Below, piece after piece: positions 18,037-30,491 of a stretch of 64,000 nt of DNA. Below the pieces are notes generated by a model that was given only the letters and a program-made list of their open reading frames with translations, did not search any database and had not been told where the DNA came from. The DNA is taken from positions 310,001 to 374,000 of the forward strand of contig NZ_JASJEX010000001.1 of the NCBI RefSeq assembly GCF_030067705.1. Direction: 5' to 3'. Each line of letters begins with the position of its first letter. Positions within the stretch are counted from its first letter, which is position 1. The DNA is from Kribbibacterium absianum (GTDB taxonomy: Bacteria > Actinomycetota > Coriobacteriia > Coriobacteriales > Atopobiaceae). The position numbers were made by a program, and so were the translations under genes.

Positions 18037-18698
18037 GCGGGCGGTACGACGCGCTCGTGGTCGCCGGCTCGCCGGAGTGCGACCCGGCGCTCGTGGCCGA
18101 GATGGCGCCTCGCTGCGGGTCGGTCGTGGCCGTGGACCGCGGCGCCGACGCGTGTGCGACCGCCGGCGTGCTCCCGGACCTGTTCGTGGGCGACGGCGAC
18201 ACGGTGGGGGAGCGGGGCGCCGTGTGGGTCGCGGACGCGCCGGCGGTGCGCCTCGACCCCGAGAAGGACGACACGGACCTCTCCGTCGCGCTCGACCGGG
18301 TGAGGGCGCTGTGCGGCGCGTCCGCGCGGGTCGCTCTCCTGGGCGCCTTGGGTGGGAGGCTCGACCATCTGCTCGGGGTTCTCGGCGTGTGCCGCACCCA
18401 TGCGGGCCTGGCGATCGACCTTATCGACCGAACGACAAAGGCGCAGCTCATAAGCCCTGAGGGTCGTGCGAGCGTGGCGGTGCCTGGCGCGGGCACGTCC
18501 TTCTCGGTCATTCCTCTCGCCGACGACACCGTGGTGAGCGAGCGCGGCGCCCACTGGAACCTCGACCATGCGCACCTGGACGCGCTCCAGGACCTCGGCG
18601 TCTCGAACCGCGTCGCGACAGACGAGGTGACCGTGACCTGCCACGCAGGGTGCGCCCTCGTCATCTGCCACGAGCGGTCGGCGCCTCTTGCCCGCTGA
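18033..18698 (+). CDS. thiN: Thiamine pyrophosphokinase
   Basis: A 221-residue enzyme that converts thiamine to thiamine diphosphate with ATP. The family motifs VDRGADACATAG, LFVGDGDTV, LDPEKDDTDLSVAL and LLGALGGRLDHLLG are visible. The start ATG at 18033 overlaps the rsmB stop (ATGA), implying translational coupling. Its product is the cofactor of acetolactate synthase, encoded next. Confidence 0.92.
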   Translation: MSGRYDALVVAGSPECDPALVAEMAPRCGSVVAVDRGADACATAGVLPDLFVGDGDTVGERGAVWVADAPAVRLDPEKDDTDLSVALDRVRALCGASARVALLGALGGRLDHLLGVLGVCRTHAGLAIDLIDRTTKAQLISPEGRASVAVPGAGTSFSVIPLADDTVVSERGAHWNLDHAHLDALQDLGVSNRVATDEVTVTCHAGCALVICHERSAPLAR

Positions 18699-18837
18699 CC
18701 TTTGTCAACGCGCATAGCGGCGTCCTTTTACGCAAATTCATTACTATGCCCGGGCAGCGCGCCGCGAGTGGCGGCTCCCTAGGTTTCGTCTCGCTCATCG
18801 TCTCTGAATCGTCGGTGAATGGGACCTCGAGCTTTGT

Positions 18838-18843
18838 TATAAA
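18838..18843 (+). promoter_or_regulatory. Possible -10 element for the ilv operon
   Basis: TATAAA lies in a 193-bp spacer before ilvB, 48 nt upstream of the chosen start. No good -35 is seen. No T-box specifier structure or Leu/Val/Ile-rich leader peptide was recognised in the spacer. Confidence 0.35.
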
Positions 18844-18891
18844 GGAGCGACCTGTCCGCACCCTCGAACCCGTGTGATGGAGGCGCTTCCG

Positions 18892-20573
18892 ATGGACCTC
18901 AAGGGATCCCAGATCGTCATCGAGACGATCATCGAGCAGGGCACAAAGGTCGTCTTCGGGTATCCCGGCGGCACGGTGCTCGACATCTACGACGCCGTGT
19001 ACCAAGCCGAGGCCGATGACCGCCTGGTCCACGTGCTCACCGCCGACGAACAGGGCGCCGCCTACGCGGCCGACGGCTATGCCCGCGCGACCGGCGAGGT
19101 GGGCGTGGCCATCGCCACGTCGGGGCCCGGCTCCACCAACCTGGTGACCGGTGTCGCCACCGCGCAGCTGGACTCGATCCCGGTGGTCTTCATCACCGGC
19201 AACGTGTCCACGAGCCTCATCGGCAAGGACTCCTTCCAAGAGGTAGACATCACCGGCATCACGGAGCCCATCACCAAGCACAACTTCCTCGTGACGGACC
19301 CGAGCAAGCTGGCCGACACCATCCGGGAGGCCTTCCGCATCGCGAAGTCCGGGCGCCCCGGCCCTGTGCTCGTGGACATCCCCAAGAACATCCAGCAGAC
19401 GGTGCTGCCCTTTGAGCCCGGTCCCGTGGTGGAGCCTTTCGAGAGCCCTCGGTGCAAACAGCGTAAGCTCGACAAGGCCGCCGCGCTCATAGCCGAGGCC
19501 GAGCGCCCCTACATCTACATCGGCGGAGGCGCCGTGGCCGCCGGTGCGGGTCCGAAGATCCTCGAGCTGGCCGAGCGCATGGACGCCGCCGTCGGCTCCT
19601 CGCTGATGGGCATGTCGGAGGTTCCGACGGGCCACCCGCGCTTCCTCGGCATGGAGGGCATGCACGGCACCTACACCGCCACCAAGGCCCTCGACGCCTG
19701 TGACCTGCTCCTCACGCTCGGTGCGCGCTTCTCGGACCGTGCCACCGGCGACACCGACGCCTACTGCACGGACGCGCGGATCATCCATGTGGACATCGAC
19801 CGCGCCGAGGTGGACAAGAACATCGAGGTGGACCTCGGCATCGGCGGCACGCTGACGGAGGCCGTGGACGGCCTGCTCGAGCGTGTGGCGCCGGCAGAGC
19901 ACCCCGCCTGGTGGGACCGCATCCACGAGCTCCAGGCCGCCTACGACGCGCAGGTCCAGGCCAACTATCCGGCCGGCGTCCTGACCCCCGACAAGGTCAT
20001 CGCCGAGGTCGCCAAGCACACGGACGCCGCCACGCCCATCGTCACGGACGTGGGCCAGCACCAGATGTGGGTCGCCCAGTACTACCCGTTCGAGCAACAC
20101 CGCACGTTCATCTCGTCCGGCGGCCTTGGCACGATGGGCTACGGCCTCGGCGCGGCCATCGGCGCCGCCTGTGGCACCGGCCAGCGCACGGTTCTGTTCA
20201 CCGGCGACGGCTCCTTTGGCATGGACCTCAACGAGCTCGCCACCGTGGCCACCTGGAACCTGCCCATCGTCGTCGTGGTCATGAACAACGGCGTGCTCGG
20301 CATGGTGCGCCAGTGGCAGCACATCTTCTACGACGAGCGCTACTCGTCCACCACGCTCCGGCGCGCCACGGACTTCCCCAAGCTGGCCGAGGCCTTCGGC
20401 GTGCGCGGCTTGGCCGTCCGCACCCTGGACGAGCTGGCGCCTGTCATGGCGGAGGCCTTCTCGAGCCTCTCGCCGGTGGTGGTGGACGTCGCCATCGACA
20501 AGGACGAGTTCGTGCTGCCCATGCTCCCGCCGGGCGGCACCTTCGAGCAGCTGATCGTGGACAAGGAGGGGCT

Positions 20574-20577
<4 letters not shown>
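18892..20577 (+). CDS. ilvB: Acetolactate synthase large subunit
   Basis: A 561-residue ThDP-dependent catalytic subunit that condenses two pyruvates (or pyruvate plus 2-oxobutyrate) in Val/Leu/Ile synthesis. It has VFGYPGGTVLDIYDAV, the ThDP glutamate in LTADEQGAAYAADGYARATG, SGPGSTNLVTG and the C-terminal ThDP/Mg motif TGDGSFGMDLNELATV...NNGVLGMVRQW. ATG 18892 was chosen over GTG/ATG a few codons upstream because GGAGG lies 8 nt before it and family proteins begin this way. ilvN overlaps its stop by GTGA. Confidence 0.95.
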
Positions 20578-22251
<1,674 letters not shown>

Positions 22252-22348
22252 CACCGGTCCCGCATGCCGAGCCGTCCTGCCCCTTCTGCGCTCCGGCGCA
22301 GCCCCGAGGGGGTGGGGCGCCCCGGCACCGGCGATGAGAAAGGCACCC

Positions 22349-24006
<1,658 letters not shown>

Positions 24007-24010
<4 letters not shown>

Positions 24011-25257
24011 ACGGGGGAGGGCTGGCACGGGACCTCAAGCGTTGCTGGAACCGGTTCGCGGTGTTCCGCGGGCTGGCGGCCGACCCGGTCTTCGCGCGCT
24101 TCATCGAGCTGTTGACGGACCCGTGCCCAGACGCGGCCGGCGCCTTCGCGGCGTCGCTCTATGCCACCGGCACCGACCGGTGGGACCAGTACCTCCGCGG
24201 CCTCGTCTTCTCGGAGGAGACGCCGCTCGTGCGGTTGACTGCCGAGGGCGAGGCGGTGCCGCCGCTGATGAGCGAGGCCGCGGACTGGGAGATGGGCGTC
24301 CTCGAGGCGATGGGCGCCCTGAGCCCTGAGGACCTCGGCTTGTCAACGCCGCCCGGCTGGGAGTGCGGGGCGAGCGGCCAGAGCTGGCTGCTCGAGTACC
24401 GCGAGCATCTGGCGTCCATGGAGCGTCACGGGTTCGGGATCTACGCCCGGCACCGGGCGTTCCGACTGGCCGGGCCGGAGGAGGACCCGCGGCTCGCGCC
24501 GGTCTCGCACCCGGACGCGGTGTCCGTGGCGAACCTCTATGGCTACGAGCGCCAGCGCGCCGCCGTGGTGGAGAACACCCGGATGCTCCTCGCCGGGCTG
24601 CCCGCTGCGAACGTGCTGCTGTACGGCGACGCCGGCACGGGGAAGTCGGCCACCGTCAAGGCGACCGCCAACCTGCTGGCGCCGGAGGGCCTGCGGCTCG
24701 TCGAGCTGACGCGCACGCAGCTGCACCTGCTGCCGCGGCTCCTGGACGAGCTGGCGCACAACCCGTTGCGGTTCGTCGTGTTCATCGACGACCTGTCGTT
24801 CCAGGACTCCGACGAGGACTTCTCGGCGCTCAAGGCGGTCCTCGAGGGCGGCGTGTCCGCGCGAGCCGCCAACACGGCCATCTACGCGACGAGCAATCGG
24901 CGCCATCTGGTGCGCGAGACGTTCTCGTCGCGCGAGGGGGATGAGATCCATCGTCAGGACACGATGCAGGAGACCCTGTCGCTCTCCGAGCGCTTCGGCC
25001 TGAGGGTGCGCTACGACCGGCCGGGGCGCGACGACTACCTCGCCATCGTGAAGGGGCTCGCCGGCGAGCGCGGCCTGGAGCTGCCGGAGGGTCAGCTGGC
25101 CCTCGAGGCGGAGCGCTTCGCGACGCGAGCCGGCGGACGGAGCGCCCGTGCCGCGCGCCAACTCGTCGACCGCCTCTACGTCGATGTGCATTTAGGGACA
25201 AATGCACGTTGCATGATTGATGTGCAAGCAGGGACAGTCCCCGTTTGCACGTTGTAG
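24007..25257 (+). CDS. DUF815-family AAA+ ATPase
   Basis: A 416-residue P-loop ATPase of the DUF815 family. Walker A is [16 protein letters not shown], Walker B is [17 protein letters not shown], and a sensor segment [11 protein letters not shown] is followed by [18 protein letters not shown]. The N-terminal 150 or so residues are helical with no known domain. The family's function is unknown; it resembles a remodelling or loader ATPase. The start ATG overlaps the ilvD stop, so it is translated as part of the ilv cluster. The last 23 residues (394-416) are encoded by intergenic-type palindromic repeats and look like a secondary extension. Confidence 0.85.
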
Positions 25258-25258
25258 G
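25185..25258. repeat. Two palindromic repeats overlapping the 3' end of the DUF815 gene
   Basis: Unit 1 is an 8-bp inverted repeat (25186-25193 with 25200-25207) whose loop carries agggac. Unit 2 has an outer 6-bp stem (25222-25227 with 25245-25250), a 3-nt internal loop each side, and an inner GGGAC-a-GTCCC (25231-25241). Both units end in TGCACGTTG. They encode the last 23 residues and supply the stop codon of the DUF815 gene. They also occupy the spacer before ilvA, so they may act as a terminator or processing site. Confidence 0.75.
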
Positions 25259-25287
25259 TTTGATATCGCAGGGAGGGAGCACGAACC

Positions 25288-26481
25288 ATGCTCACGCTCG
25301 ACAAGGTCTACCACGCCGCGTTCGTGCTCAAGGACATCGCCCGCAAGACCGACCTCATTCCCGCGCCGACCCTCTCGGCCACCAACGAGGTCTTCCTCAA
25401 GACCGAGAACCTGCAGAACACGGGTTCGTTCAAGTTGCGGGGCGCCTCCTACAAGATGAGCCAGCTCACCGACGAGGAGCGCGCCCGTGGCGTCGTGGCC
25501 TGCTCGGCCGGCAACCACGCGCAGGGCGTGGCCCTCGCAGCCTCCCGCAATGGCATCGACGCGGTGATCTGTCTGCCCGACGGCGCGCCCATCTCGAAGG
25601 TCGAGGCCACCAAGGGCTACGGCGCCACGGTGGAGCTGGTGCCCGGCGTGTACGACGATGCCTACGCGCGCGCCTGCCAGATCGTCGAGGAGGAGGGGCG
25701 CACGTTCATCCACCCCTTCAACGACGAGCAGGTCATCGCCGGCCAGGGGACCATCGGCCTCGAGGTGCTCGACCAGCTGCCCGACGTGGACGCGGTCGTC
25801 GTGCCCATCGGTGGCGGCGGCCTGGCCAGCGGCGTGGCCTTCGCGCTGAAGTCCCTGAACCCGGACGTCAAGGTGTACGGGGTGCAGGCGGAGGGCGCGC
25901 CCTCGATGGCGCGGTCGCTCGCCGCAGAGGGCCCCGTGTGCCTCGACGAGGCCAAGACCATCGCCGACGGGATCCAGGTCAAAGAGCCGGGCGACCTCAC
26001 GTACCAGCTGGTGCGCGACTATGTGGACGACGTCGTCACGGTGAGCGACGACGAGGTCGCCACCGCGATCCTCACGCTCATCGAGAGGCACAAGCTCATC
26101 GCCGAGGGGGCGGGCGCGGTGCCTGTGGCTGCGGTGCTGTTCGACAAGATCCCGGTGCGCGGCAAGAAGGTCGTGTGCCTCGTGTCCGGCGGCAACATCG
26201 ACGTGACGATCCTCTCCAAGGTGATCGAGCGCGGCTTGCTCAAGAGCGGGCGCCTGGACACCCTGGCGATCCAGCTCACCGACAAGCCGGGTCAGCTGCG
26301 CGACGTCTCCGGCCTCATCGCGAGGCTCGGCGCCAACGTCACCGGCGTGCGCTATGAGAAGGCGAGCGAGGGCAGCTCGATCACGGACTGCGTGCTCCGC
26401 ATCGACCTGGAGACGCGCGACGCCGACCACATCGCGCAGATCCACGACGCGCTCGCGGCCGCAGGTTACCAGCTGCTCTAG
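25288..26481 (+). CDS. ilvA: Threonine ammonia-lyase (threonine dehydratase)
   Basis: A 397-residue PLP enzyme that deaminates Thr to 2-oxobutyrate, the isoleucine precursor. The PLP lysine is in NTGSFKLRGAS, the phosphate loop is SAGNHAQGVA, and VCLVSGGNID closes the catalytic domain. A single C-terminal ACT-like domain (about 325-397, LAIQLTDKPGQLRDVSGLIA) marks the short form. The start ATG follows GGAGGGAG. Its place after ilvBNCD supports a biosynthetic role, although short forms can also be catabolic. Confidence 0.93.
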   Translation: MLTLDKVYHAAFVLKDIARKTDLIPAPTLSATNEVFLKTENLQNTGSFKLRGASYKMSQLTDEERARGVVACSAGNHAQGVALAASRNGIDAVICLPDGAPISKVEATKGYGATVELVPGVYDDAYARACQIVEEEGRTFIHPFNDEQVIAGQGTIGLEVLDQLPDVDAVVVPIGGGGLASGVAFALKSLNPDVKVYGVQAEGAPSMARSLAAEGPVCLDEAKTIADGIQVKEPGDLTYQLVRDYVDDVVTVSDDEVATAILTLIERHKLIAEGAGAVPVAAVLFDKIPVRGKKVVCLVSGGNIDVTILSKVIERGLLKSGRLDTLAIQLTDKPGQLRDVSGLIARLGANVTGVRYEKASEGSSITDCVLRIDLETRDADHIAQIHDALAAAGYQLL

Positions 26482-26509
26482 CGTCGGCTGACCCGCACGG
26501 GCGCTGGCC

Positions 26510-26773
26510 TCAGTGCCCGCAGGTGCCGCAATCGCCGCCGGAGCAGCCGCCGCAGCTGGACGACGATTCGCTGCTCGTGGTCTTGGTCTCGCCGCTGTCG
26601 CGCATGTCCGTGTTGTAGAACCCGGACCCTACGAACGTGATCGCGCTGCCGCTGATCACCCGCTCGCACACCGTGCCGTCCGCAGGGCAGCAGATCTCCG
26701 GCCGCTCGCTCATCGGGTGCTCGACCTCGAAGACCTTGCCGCAGGCGGGGCAGCGGTAGTCGTAACGTGCCAT
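26510..26773 (-). CDS. FmdB-type zinc ribbon protein
   Basis: An 87-residue protein with the FmdB N-terminal zinc ribbon (MARYDYRCPACGKVFEVEHPM, then a second Cys pair around EICC...VC) and a Gly-Phe motif (FVGSGFYNTD). The tail is Ser-rich and ends in a Cys-rich run (SSCGGCSGGDCGTCGH) that could bind a further metal. Family function is unknown, possibly regulatory. ATG 26773 was chosen because GAGAGGAG precedes it and the ribbon begins at once. Confidence 0.85.
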   Translation of the reverse strand: MARYDYRCPACGKVFEVEHPMSERPEICCPADGTVCERVISGSAITFVGSGFYNTDMRDSGETKTTSSESSSSCGGCSGGDCGTCGH

Positions 26774-26836
26774 GGGTGGCTCCTCTCTTCGTCGGGGACG
26801 CTTGTCCCGGACAAAAGAAGCCCCGTCGGCCAAGCG

Positions 26837-26853
26837 CGGGGTATCCTACCCCG
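26837..26853. promoter_or_regulatory. Palindrome in the divergent fmdB/HAD promoter region
   Basis: A perfect 7-bp inverted repeat (CGGGGTA, 3-nt centre, TACCCCG) lies midway in the 146-bp spacer between two divergently transcribed genes. Position and symmetry would suit an operator. There is no direct support. Confidence 0.35.
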
Positions 26854-26919
26854 GGCTTTGGTACGTTCTGTGGAGAACCCCGAAGACCCCGGACCGCCCG
26901 CAACCACAAGGAGGGCCCC

Positions 26920-27582
26920 ATGTTCTTTCCGGCCGCCATCTTCGACTGCGACGACACCCTGCTCGACTCCATGTGGATGTGGCGCCGCCTGGTGCCGGAG
27001 GTGCTCGCCCGCTACACCGACGAGGACATGACGGACTTCTGCGCCCGTCACGAGACGACGCCCATGGTGGTGGGCATGAGCGAGTTCGTCGAGGAGCACG
27101 GCCCCCAGGTCACCGTCGACGAGCTGTGCGAGGACATGATCGCGTCCGCCCAGCGCCACTACGAGACGGACATCCACGCGTTCCCCGGCGCCGCCGCGTT
27201 CGTAGAGCAATGCCGCGACGCCGGCATCCGCCTCGCGGTCGCCAGTTGCACGGAGCCGGCCCCTCTGCGCGCCGGCCTCGATGCCAACGGCCTCACGGGC
27301 TACTTCGATGTCATCGTGAGCGCGGGGGAGGGCTTCACCGGCAAGGACGAGCCGGCGATCTTCTTTGCCACCGCCGAGAGGCTCGGCGCGTCGCCGGCCG
27401 AGACGGTCGTGTTCGAGGACTCGCCGAGGGCGGCCGCCACGGCCAAGGCGGCCGGCTTCCCCGTGGTCGGCGTCGCGTGGACCCCCGAGCAGGCCGACGC
27501 CCTGGCGAGCGTTGCCGACCTCGTCATCACCGGCGGCTGGCCGTCGGTGACCCTCGACCAGGTCCAAGAGGCGCTCGTCTGA
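26920..27582 (+). CDS. HAD-superfamily phosphatase (beta-phosphoglucomutase/PGP-like)
   Basis: A 220-residue HAD hydrolase with all motifs: FDCDDTLLDSM (DxDxT nucleophile), LAVASCTEPA (motif II), the Lys in FTGKDEPAIFF (motif III) and VFEDSPRAAATAKAAG (motif IV). The cap is helical and of C1 type. The start ATG follows AAGGAGGGCCC. Likely substrates are sugar phosphates, but none can be assigned. Confidence 0.88.
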   Translation: MFFPAAIFDCDDTLLDSMWMWRRLVPEVLARYTDEDMTDFCARHETTPMVVGMSEFVEEHGPQVTVDELCEDMIASAQRHYETDIHAFPGAAAFVEQCRDAGIRLAVASCTEPAPLRAGLDANGLTGYFDVIVSAGEGFTGKDEPAIFFATAERLGASPAETVVFEDSPRAAATAKAAGFPVVGVAWTPEQADALASVADLVITGGWPSVTLDQVQEALV

Positions 27583-27698
27583 TCAACGCTTTGTGGAATG
27601 CCGCGCGCGAGCGGCACCACATCTTGCGAAGCGGGCACCTGCCGTCGTAGGATTACCAGCGCATGTGACCCCGGATTCCTCTGCTCCCCAGGGCGCTG

Positions 27699-27707
27699 TG
27701 CTATATT
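27699..27707 (+). promoter_or_regulatory. Extended -10 promoter of rpmB
   Basis: TGC-TATATT forms an extended -10 element 68 nt upstream of the rpmB ATG in an AT-richer patch. The same TGC-TATGAT form occurs at 63519. No strong -35 is needed for this class. Confidence 0.5.
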
Positions 27708-27774
27708 TGGAAAGCTGTTGCAAGGATGCGTGCGCGACGCGCGCCGCGTTACGCCCGCGTTATGGAGGAAGACG

Positions 27775-27966
27775 ATGTCCAAGGTTTGTGAGATTTGCGG
27801 CAAGCACCCGGTGGCCGGCCACTCGATCAGCCACTCGCACCGCGTGACCCACCGCAAGTTCCGTCCCAACATTCAGCGTGTGACCATCGTGCAGAACGGC
27901 CACGCCCGCAAGATGAATGTGTGCACCCGCTGCCTCAAGAAGGGCAACCTGCAGCGCTCCAAGTAG
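27775..27966 (+). CDS. rpmB: Large ribosomal subunit protein bL28
   Basis: A 63-residue L28 of the zinc-binding form: CEICG near the N-terminus and CTRCL near the C-terminus, with HRVTHRKFRPN between. The start ATG follows TATGGAGGAAGACG. It is transcribed alone, with its own promoter and terminator. Confidence 0.97.
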   Translation: MSKVCEICGKHPVAGHSISHSHRVTHRKFRPNIQRVTIVQNGHARKMNVCTRCLKKGNLQRSK

Positions 27967-27991
27967 GGATCACTTCAGCGTGCTGTGAACG

Positions 27992-28014
27992 AGCCGCCTC
28001 CGGGCGGCTTTTTT
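27992..28014 (+). terminator. Rho-independent terminator after rpmB
   Basis: A 7-bp stem (27992-27998 with 28003-28009), TCCG loop, followed by a run of T (28010-28014). Confidence 0.9.
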
Positions 28015-28236
28015 CGTGACGCGGAGCGCTCGGTCCAGCACCGCTGCTAGGGTCCACAGCTGACTCTTTTCGGCTCTGCGGGACGCGATCAATCTCTCGC
28101 CGCCGCGCCCAATCTGCGACCGGACCCTTGAGCGTGCGCTCCGCGCGCTGTTCGCGTCGTACGGGCTGACGGCCAAGGGTCTTCGCGGGACCGGGCTCCG
28201 TAAGGGAGGCGCGCTTCACGTGGCCTTTTCTGAGGC

Positions 28237-28267
28237 TTGACCGGCCGCGCTCGTTTTCCCTTAGACT
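28237..28267 (+). promoter_or_regulatory. Promoter of the polytopic membrane protein gene
   Basis: TTGACC (28237-28242) and TAGACT (28262-28267), 19 bp apart, lie 66 nt upstream of the ATG at 28333. The rest of the 366-bp space from 27967 holds the rpmB terminator; nothing else is recognised in it. Confidence 0.5.
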
Positions 28268-28332
28268 GGCCTCCCGAAGACCGAGTTCCTCGAGGCCCCG
28301 TCCCTTCGGTGCCGAGCTGTCCAGGAGGCCCC

Positions 28333-29358
28333 ATGTCGGCACGGCACAGGCGAGTCCACGCCCCCAACCCTGAGCGCACCGTGCGTTTGACAGCCATGGC
28401 CTACGTGGTCTGGCACTCGATCGGCACGGTCGCGATGCTCTCCCTGCTCGTGCTCACCACGCTTTCGCTGGCCGAGGCCTACGGCTCCGGACAGGCTCCG
28501 GCGTCCGTGGGGTTCTTCGGGCTGCAGGTGCCGCCGATTCTCGCCCTCGGGCTGCTCTTCCTGCTGACGGGCGCCCTCGTGGCCGCCGGGTACCTGTTTG
28601 GCATCGGAGCGTACCGCCAGCGGTGGCGCTCCGAGTCGTCCGAGAAGCTGCTTGTTCGACTCGGCAGCGGCATCTCGGCGCTCTATCTTGTGGGGCTGCT
28701 CTGGGCGTTCACCCAGGCCGACTCGGTGCTCTTCGCCTACTACGGCCTCTCGGCGTTCCTCGCTGTCTCCGTGGGTTGGCAGGTGCGGGAGCTCGCGAGA
28801 CCGGGCTCGACGCTTCTTGGCCGTCTGCCCGGCGAGCAGGGCGCCGCGGCCCGTCAGCGCATAGCAGAGGCGAGCAAGGCCTTTGTCGAGGACTACGAGG
28901 TGGAGCAGGTCTCTCCGGGTCTCCAGCGCATCATCACCGGTTACTGCCAGCTCATGGTGGTGTGGGGGTCCATGGAGATCGTGATGGCGCTCACGTACCT
29001 TTCCAAGGTCACGCGGCTCTGGGCAGAGGGTGCGGACTTCTTCGGCGTGATGGGCTCAGGGATCATCACCGGGTTCGTTGTCTTGGCCGGTGGCGTCTAT
29101 GCGCTCGCCTGCGGCGTGGTGAACGTCCGAGGGCGCACGAACGACCGCGCGATGCGCTGGGGCGTCTGGCTCTGTTTCGGCGGCCTGATCATGGCCGCGG
29201 CGTGCCTCACGTTGGGAATCATCGTCTTGGTGGCAGGTGCGCCCGACGGGGTGGAACAGGTCTTCTGCGCAACGATCAGCACGGCGCTCATGGCCGCGTC
29301 GTTCTTCCGGACCCGCGAGCGCGCCAGTTGGGCCGACGCGTGGCGCGACGCCGCGTGA
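28333..29358 (+). CDS. Polytopic membrane protein of unknown function
   Basis: A 341-residue protein with about seven hydrophobic segments: near residues 20-45, 58-85, 100-140 (two), 225-245, 250-272 and 285-310. A soluble stretch in the middle contains AEASKAFVEDYEVEQ. No family motif was recognised. The start ATG follows CAGGAGGCC. The neighbouring small membrane protein 64 nt downstream may be cotranscribed. There is no evidence for transport or enzyme activity. Confidence 0.75.
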   Translation: MSARHRRVHAPNPERTVRLTAMAYVVWHSIGTVAMLSLLVLTTLSLAEAYGSGQAPASVGFFGLQVPPILALGLLFLLTGALVAAGYLFGIGAYRQRWRSESSEKLLVRLGSGISALYLVGLLWAFTQADSVLFAYYGLSAFLAVSVGWQVRELARPGSTLLGRLPGEQGAAARQRIAEASKAFVEDYEVEQVSPGLQRIITGYCQLMVVWGSMEIVMALTYLSKVTRLWAEGADFFGVMGSGIITGFVVLAGGVYALACGVVNVRGRTNDRAMRWGVWLCFGGLIMAAACLTLGIIVLVAGAPDGVEQVFCATISTALMAASFFRTRERASWADAWRDAA

Positions 29359-29422
29359 CGTGCCACACTGAGCAGGTTGACGGCGGGAGCCGGGCGCTCC
29401 CGCTCCCAGAAGGAGGGGTCCC

Positions 29423-29845
29423 ATGTCGAACGATCAGAAAGTGATGAAGGTCGCGAGCCTCGTGCTGCTCGCGTGGTCGTTGGCGGTCCTCGTGTTCGAC
29501 GTGATCGCCATCGTCACGGTGGCCAGCGGCGGCTGGGGCGTCGGTGGCTTCCTGCTCGTGATCCTGTACACCTTCGAGGGGCTCTTCGGCTTCTGGGTGG
29601 GCATGAAGGGCGTGAAGGGCGCCAACACGCCGAGCAAAGCCGGCACGTTCAACGTCGGCGCGCTGATCCTTGCGCTCGTGGAGGTCTTCTGCCTGATCTT
29701 CACGCTGGTCACCGGGACCGACGTTGCGGGACGGGCGTTGGCGGACGACGTCCCGATGGTGGTGCTCGAGTGCATCGCCCTGGCGGCATGCCTTGCCGGC
29801 TGGTTCGCGGGCCGCAGGGTGCTGACGGCGGCGCTGGACAAGTAG
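29423..29845 (+). CDS. Small four-helix membrane protein of unknown function
   Basis: A 140-residue protein with four predicted transmembrane helices (VLLAWSLAVLVFDVIAIV, FLLVILYTFEGLFGFWVGM, ILALVEVFCLIFTLV, VLECIALAACLAGWFAG). The start ATG follows AGGAGGGGTCCC. No family was recognised. It ends in a clear terminator that separates it from the palindrome array. Confidence 0.75.
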   Translation: MSNDQKVMKVASLVLLAWSLAVLVFDVIAIVTVASGGWGVGGFLLVILYTFEGLFGFWVGMKGVKGANTPSKAGTFNVGALILALVEVFCLIFTLVTGTDVAGRALADDVPMVVLECIALAACLAGWFAGRRVLTAALDK

Positions 29846-29870
29846 CTCTGCGAGGACTGGGCGGATGTGA

Positions 29871-29896
29871 GGGGTCGCGGAGACGCGGCCCCTTTT
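29871..29896 (+). terminator. Rho-independent terminator after the small membrane protein
   Basis: A 9-bp stem (29871-29879 with 29884-29892, one T-G wobble), 4-nt loop, followed by TTTT. Confidence 0.8.
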
Positions 29897-29916
29897 GTGT
29901 GGGGCTCGCGGGAGCC

Positions 29917-30437
29917 GTGCGTGGCACAGGTTGAGCCTGCCGAGCCATGCGTGGCACAGGTTGCGTCATTCTGAGCCAGCCGAGCTGTGCGCTGCACAGG
30001 TCGGTTATCCCGGGTCGCGCGAGTTGTGCGCTGCACGGCTCCCGGCATTCGTGGTGTGCGCCGCACAGGTCGCAGCTGCCTGAGACAGGCGAGTCATGTG
30101 CCGCACAGGCCTTTCTTCTTGCTCCATGCGCGGCACAGGTTGCGTCAGGCTGAGCCTGCCGAGCCGTGCGCGTCACAGGTCTGGCGCTGCGGCCCATGCG
30201 CCCTGTGCGCAGCGCAGGTTGGGGTCGGCTGAGGCCGGCGAGGGGTGAGCTGCATGGGTCTGCAATTCCGGGTCGCGCGAGGTGTGCGCCGCACAGATCT
30301 CTCTTCTCGTTCTATGCGCTGCACAGGTCGCAGCTCCAAGAGTCCGGCGAGTCCTGCGCGACATACGTCCGATACCCCGGGTCGCGCGGCCTGTGCGCTG
30401 CACAGGTCTCTCTTCTCGTTCTATGCGTCGCACAGGT
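29917..30437. repeat. Array of 15 phased GTGC-NNN-GCAC palindromes
   Basis: Fifteen degenerate copies of a 15-nt unit (consensus GTGCGCTGCACAGGT, centre variable) start at 29917, 29947, 29987, 30026, 30056, 30096, 30126, 30166, 30205, 30245, 30284, 30314, 30354, 30393 and 30423. The intervals are 30, 39 or 40 bp only. Spacers fall into recurrent classes: 15 nt, including two identical pyrimidine-rich ctctcttctcgttct; 24 nt, usually with ccgggtcgcgcg; and 25 nt, often ending gcgag. The 40-bp interval breaks any reading frame, and no start with a ribosome binding site fits. Because the intervals are close to whole helical turns, a protein-binding array is a reasonable reading. Transcribed hairpins are the alternative. 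Confidence 0.85.
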
Positions 30438-30491
30438 TAGCGCCCCCGACGCTTCCCGCATCGCCTGATCGAGCTTTTTCGTCGCGAGGGG

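Noticed and set aside
18699-18891. T-box or attenuator leader before ilvB
   Set aside because: No T-box sequence, specifier loop or branched-chain-rich leader peptide was found, only a possible -10 element.
29917-30437. The palindrome array as a CRISPR array
   Set aside because: The repeat is only 15 nt and degenerate, spacers of 15 or 24-25 nt are related to one another (two are identical), and no cas genes are in the window.
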